A DNA stretch of 33,533 nt from an uncultured Clostridia bacterium (GTDB lineage Bacteria; Bacillota; Clostridia; Oscillospirales; CAG-272), in contig CALAFS010000159.1 in assembly GCA_937892405.1 (NCBI GenBank), forward strand, positions 1 through 33,533, in the 5' to 3' direction. A program made the position numbers and the translations under genes. The stretch's first letter is position 1, and every line of letters begins with the position of its first letter. The notes under the pieces are model-generated. The model was given only the letters and a program-made list of their open reading frames with translations, did not search any database and had not been told where the DNA came from. This document shows, piece by piece, positions 30,321 to 33,533 of the stretch.

Positions 30321-32132
30321 ATGTCAAGAATTTTTGCCGAGCGCGGCATGCGTGCCGACGGGAATGTGCTCCCCTTTGAAGAGTTCCGCCTTTTTATCGA
30401 CGAGAAGGATCCGAAGTTCGATGAAAAAAAGATGGCGAAGGTTGTAAAGCGCGCCGAGGAAATGCTCGAAGAGCCGATCCCCATGCTGACCGCCTCTCTC
30501 TACCGCGAGTTCGTCGTGAACGGGAACCGCACGCACTATCAGATGCCGTACTTCCGTCGCCGTTCGATGGCGCTGACCTTTGCCATGGCGGAGGCGTACG
30601 AGAAGAAGGGACGCTTCGCGGAGAAGCTGATGGACGCCGTCTGGGCGATCCTCGAGGAGACGAGCTGGGTCATTCCGGCACACCTCTATAATACCCCTCT
30701 TTATACCGAATTCGGAATCCCCGCCGTTTACGGCGACAGACTGCACGGCATTGACCTCTTCGCCGCATCGACGGGTGCCGTCCTTGCCGCCGTGTATCAC
30801 TTCGCGGGCGACGCGCTCGATAAAATCACGCCGGTGATTACCGAGCGTCTGCTTTACGAGACACACCACCGCCTGATTGTCCCTTATCTCAACTGCTCCT
30901 TCTGGTGGACGGGGGAGAGAGGCAATCGCCCGAACAACTGGAACCCGTGGATTCATTCCAATCTTCTGTTCCTCACCGCCCTGACCGAGCGGGATCCCTA
31001 CCTGCGTAACCGCATCACGGGTAAGTGCATGCAGATGCTCGATAACTTCGTCGCCGATTATCCCGCGGACGGCGGCTGTGACGAGGGACCCGGCTACTTC
31101 GGCGTCGCCGGTGCGTCCTATTTCGACTGTCTCGAGCTCCTCTATGACATGACGGGCGGCAAGGTCAATGTCTTTGACCATCCGCTGGTGCGTGCCATCG
31201 GCGAGTATGAGGTCAAGTTCAACATCGCAGGCAAGCGCTTTATCAACTTTGCCGACTGCGGCTCCACCTGCCATATGGACGGCGCGATGCTCTCTCGCTT
31301 CGGTCGCCGTACCGGCTCGAGAATCCTCGAGGAGTTCGGCAGAGAGCAGTCCTTCCTCGGCAGTGTCGAGTGCGACGGACAGCTTTACCGTTGCATGTAT
31401 AACTACTTCACTCCCGTCGTGACGGAGAAACCTGCGAGAGTCGCCGCGACGAAGATCTGGTTCCCGAATCTGAAGGTCATGGTCGCACGCGAAAACCCCG
31501 ATCCGACGCAGGGTATGTTCGTCGCGATGAAGGGCGGCAACAACAACGAGTCGCATAACCATAACGACATCGGCAATGTGATCGTCTACCACGACGGCAA
31601 CCCCGTCCTGATCGACACCGGCTCCGGCACTTATACAAAGAAGACCTTCTCCGCACAGCGCTATGAGCTCTGGTACATGCAGTCCTCCTATCATAACCTT
31701 CCCGATATCGGCGGCGTCGCCGAGCGCAACGGGGCGAACTTCCGCTCCTCGGACGAGGTGTACGACGAGACGACGGGCGGCGTGAAGATGGAGATCGGGC
31801 ACGCCTATCCCGCAGAGGCGGGGATCCTCTCCTATACCCGTGAGACGGTGCTGACAAGCGGTGTTGTCACCGTGACCGACACGCTCTCTCTCACGGAAGA
31901 AAAGGAGATCGACTTCCACTATATGTCCCCTGTAAAGCCGACGCTTGAGGGCAACACGATCGCCCTTGCCGAAGGGCGCACGATGACCTTCGACACCGCA
32001 CTCACTCCCGAGATTGAAGAATTCGCGGTGGAGGACGACGGCGTCGAGAAGAACTGGAAGACGCCGGTTCTCTGGAGAATCCATCTGCGCGTGAAGGCGA
32101 AGACGGGAAGCTACACCGTCACCATCCGGTAA
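30321..32132 (+). CDS. Heparinase II/III-like protein, copy 2
   Basis: A 603-residue paralogue of copy 1, with the same length and the same start MSRIFAERGMRADGNVLPFE. It keeps GERGNRPNNWNPWIHSN, DGGCDEGPGYFGVAGASYFD and GGNNNESHNHNDIGNVIVYHDGNPVLIDTG, so it is likely active. It has no signal peptide. AAAGGGA lies 7 nt upstream of the start. The C-terminal coding region is almost identical in DNA to copy 1 (101 bases exactly), while a central segment is closer to copy 3, so the gene is a mosaic. Copy 3 follows after 48 nt without a terminator. Confidence 0.87.
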   Translation: MSRIFAERGMRADGNVLPFEEFRLFIDEKDPKFDEKKMAKVVKRAEEMLEEPIPMLTASLYREFVVNGNRTHYQMPYFRRRSMALTFAMAEAYEKKGRFAEKLMDAVWAILEETSWVIPAHLYNTPLYTEFGIPAVYGDRLHGIDLFAASTGAVLAAVYHFAGDALDKITPVITERLLYETHHRLIVPYLNCSFWWTGERGNRPNNWNPWIHSNLLFLTALTERDPYLRNRITGKCMQMLDNFVADYPADGGCDEGPGYFGVAGASYFDCLELLYDMTGGKVNVFDHPLVRAIGEYEVKFNIAGKRFINFADCGSTCHMDGAMLSRFGRRTGSRILEEFGREQSFLGSVECDGQLYRCMYNYFTPVVTEKPARVAATKIWFPNLKVMVARENPDPTQGMFVAMKGGNNNESHNHNDIGNVIVYHDGNPVLIDTGSGTYTKKTFSAQRYELWYMQSSYHNLPDIGGVAERNGANFRSSDEVYDETTGGVKMEIGHAYPAEAGILSYTRETVLTSGVVTVTDTLSLTEEKEIDFHYMSPVKPTLEGNTIALAEGRTMTFDTALTPEIEEFAVEDDGVEKNWKTPVLWRIHLRVKAKTGSYTVTIR

Positions 32133-32180
32133 AGAAAATCATCATTTTGCAAAGAAATATTTGCAATCAGGAGAGTTATC

Positions 32181-33533
32181 ATGCCGAAGATCTTTGAAGA
32201 AAGAAAAATAAAAGCGAAAGGAAATCTTCTTCCTTTTGAAGATTTTGTCCTCTATCACGATCTGAAGGAGAGAAAGCCCGACCCCGAAAAGCTCGCCACC
32301 ATCACCGCAAGAGCGGAAAGATATCTCACGGAAGAGATCCCGATCCTTCCTCTTTCCCTCTATCGCGAATATTTCGTCAACGGGAACCGTTCGGACTTTG
32401 AGAACCCGCGGGCAAAGCGCCGCGGCATGCTGGAGGCGCTCGCCATCGCGGAGCACTACGAGGGAAAAGGACGCTTTGCCGAGAAGCTCGCAGATGTCCT
32501 TTGGGCGATCTTCGAGGAGTCCTCGTGGGTCATTCATGCGCACGCGGTGCATGTCCCCGTCTACGGAGCCGATCAGTCGGTTCCCACCACCTTCGGCGAG
32601 AGACTGCACGGCATCGACCTTTGCTCTGCCGACACGGCGTCGCGGGTCGCGATGGCGTGGTATCTCTGTCACGACGCGCTCGATGCCATCTCCCCGACGA
32701 TCGGAGAGCGCCTGCTCTATGAGCTGAACGAGCGCGCAGTGAAGCCCTACCTCAATGCCGTTTTCGGTTGGTCGGGTGAGCGGGGCAACCGTGTCAACAA
32801 CTGGAACCCCTATGTTCACCTTCACCTTCTGACCGTGACCGCACTTGTCGTAAAGGATCCTTATTTAAGAGAGCACATGACCGAAAAGATCATGACCCTG
32901 CTCGACAACTTCGTGAAATTCTATTCCCCCGACGGCGGCTGCGACGAGGGCCCCGGCTATTTCGATATGGCGGGCGGGTGCTACTTCGACTGCCTCGAGC
33001 TGCTCGATGATATGACGGGCGGCAAGGTCAATGTCTTCGACCATCCGCTGGTGCGTGCCATCGGGGAATATGAGGTCAAGTTCAATATCGCGGGCGACCG
33101 CTTCATCAACTTTGCCGACTGCGCCGCACGCTTCATCGCCGACGGGGCGCGCCTTGTCCGCTTCGGTGAGCGGACGGGCTCGGAGATTCTCGTCTCCTTC
33201 GGAGAGTCGCAGATGGCGCTCGGTTCTTCCCGCGGCGGACTCTCTTATCGCGGACTGCGCAACCTGCTCACTCCGACCCCGGAGAAAACGACGCCGAAGG
33301 CGGCGACGAAGATCTGGTTCCCCGATCTGAAGGTCATGGCGGCGCGCGAGAGCTCCGATCCTGCGCACGGTATGTTTGTCGCGATGAAGGGAGGCAACAA
33401 CAACGAGTCGCATAACCACAACGACATCGGCAACATCATCGTCTACCACGACGGAAATCCCGTCCTGATCGACTCGGGCGTCGGCACCTATACGAAGCAG
33501 ACGTTTTCTTCCCGCCGCTATGAGCTCTGGTAT
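32181..33533 (+). CDS. Heparinase II/III-like protein, copy 3 (cut by the window end)
   Basis: The frame begins MPKIFEERKIKAKGNLLPFE and stays open to the last base, giving 451 residues of an expected ~600. Landmarks match the other copies: GERGNRVNNWNPYVHLHL, DGGCDEGPGYFDMAGGCYFD and GGNNNESHNHNDIGNIIVYHDG. It is the most divergent copy, for example in residues 120-145 (VIHAHAVHVPVYGADQSVPTTFGERLHGIDL), which may mark different substrate choice. AGGAG lies 7 nt upstream of the ATG. No signal peptide is seen. The remaining end lies beyond the window. Confidence 0.87.
   Translation, partial: MPKIFEERKIKAKGNLLPFEDFVLYHDLKERKPDPEKLATITARAERYLTEEIPILPLSLYREYFVNGNRSDFENPRAKRRGMLEALAIAEHYEGKGRFAEKLADVLWAIFEESSWVIHAHAVHVPVYGADQSVPTTFGERLHGIDLCSADTASRVAMAWYLCHDALDAISPTIGERLLYELNERAVKPYLNAVFGWSGERGNRVNNWNPYVHLHLLTVTALVVKDPYLREHMTEKIMTLLDNFVKFYSPDGGCDEGPGYFDMAGGCYFDCLELLDDMTGGKVNVFDHPLVRAIGEYEVKFNIAGDRFINFADCAARFIADGARLVRFGERTGSEILVSFGESQMALGSSRGGLSYRGLRNLLTPTPEKTTPKAATKIWFPDLKVMAARESSDPAHGMFVAMKGGNNNESHNHNDIGNIIVYHDGNPVLIDSGVGTYTKQTFSSRRYELWY

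Noticed and set aside
1..33533. CRISPR arrays, tRNA genes, insertion sequences or phage genes
   Set aside because: No regularly spaced repeats, tRNA-like cloverleaf, transposase, integrase or capsid gene was seen on either strand.

Overview
The window is a stretch of chromosome from a GC-rich member of the Clostridia (Bacillota), most likely an uncultured gut anaerobe. The evidence is the gene content and signals: strong AGGAGG-type ribosome sites, TTGACA/TATAAT promoters with 17-bp spacers, lipoprotein signals ending in SCAG, an rpmH-rnpA-yidD-yidC-jag-mnmE block, single-chain glycyl-tRNA synthetase, MtaB, an RNHCP protein, an FMN-riboswitch-controlled RibU, and oxygen-sensitive radical-SAM enzymes. 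Genus cannot be set from the sequence alone. No tRNA, rRNA, CRISPR array, transposase or phage gene was found.

Layout. 1-703: end of serC, then a terminator. 1015-4797: a complete galactose/methyl-galactoside-type ABC importer (mglB-mglA-mglC), followed by a tiny one-pass membrane protein with one InlB-type B repeat. 5595-10916: a sugar-sensing operon of YesN-type response regulator, YesM-type histidine kinase, a second sugar-binding lipoprotein overlapping the kinase gene by 4 nt, and an aldo/keto reductase. 11054-16245 (minus strand): a compact iron/heme operon of tandem flavodoxin-like protein, FecCD permease, ATPase, binding lipoprotein and a HemW/ChuW-like radical SAM enzyme. It starts from a consensus promoter with two 16-bp palindromes (GTTAGC-N4-GCTAAC) in the promoter/leader, probably metal-regulator operators. 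16761-18605: typA/bipA. 18616-19583: promoter, FMN riboswitch, terminator and ribU. 19698-24628 (minus strand): RNHCP protein, mnmE, jag/khpB, yidC, yidD, rnpA and rpmH, transcribed from rpmH downward with an internal attenuator after rpmH. 24825-28134: hpt, mtaB, glyS. 28410-33533: three tandem heparinase II/III-like genes, the third cut by the window end.

How the parts fit. The mgl importer and the regulator-kinase-binding-protein set together look like a sugar detection and uptake unit: the orphan binding lipoprotein has no transporter of its own and probably presents sugar to the kinase sensor domain. The minus-strand iron locus combines import with redox enzymes suited to anaerobic porphyrin chemistry, so it may take up haem and open it without oxygen; this is inference. 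The three heparinase-like proteins have no signal peptide and so probably act inside the cell on imported uronate-containing oligosaccharides; their sequences carry traces of recent gene conversion. The points most worth following are the three-component sugar sensor, the iron/haem locus with its two-domain flavodoxin-like protein and paired palindromes, and the mosaic heparinase array.
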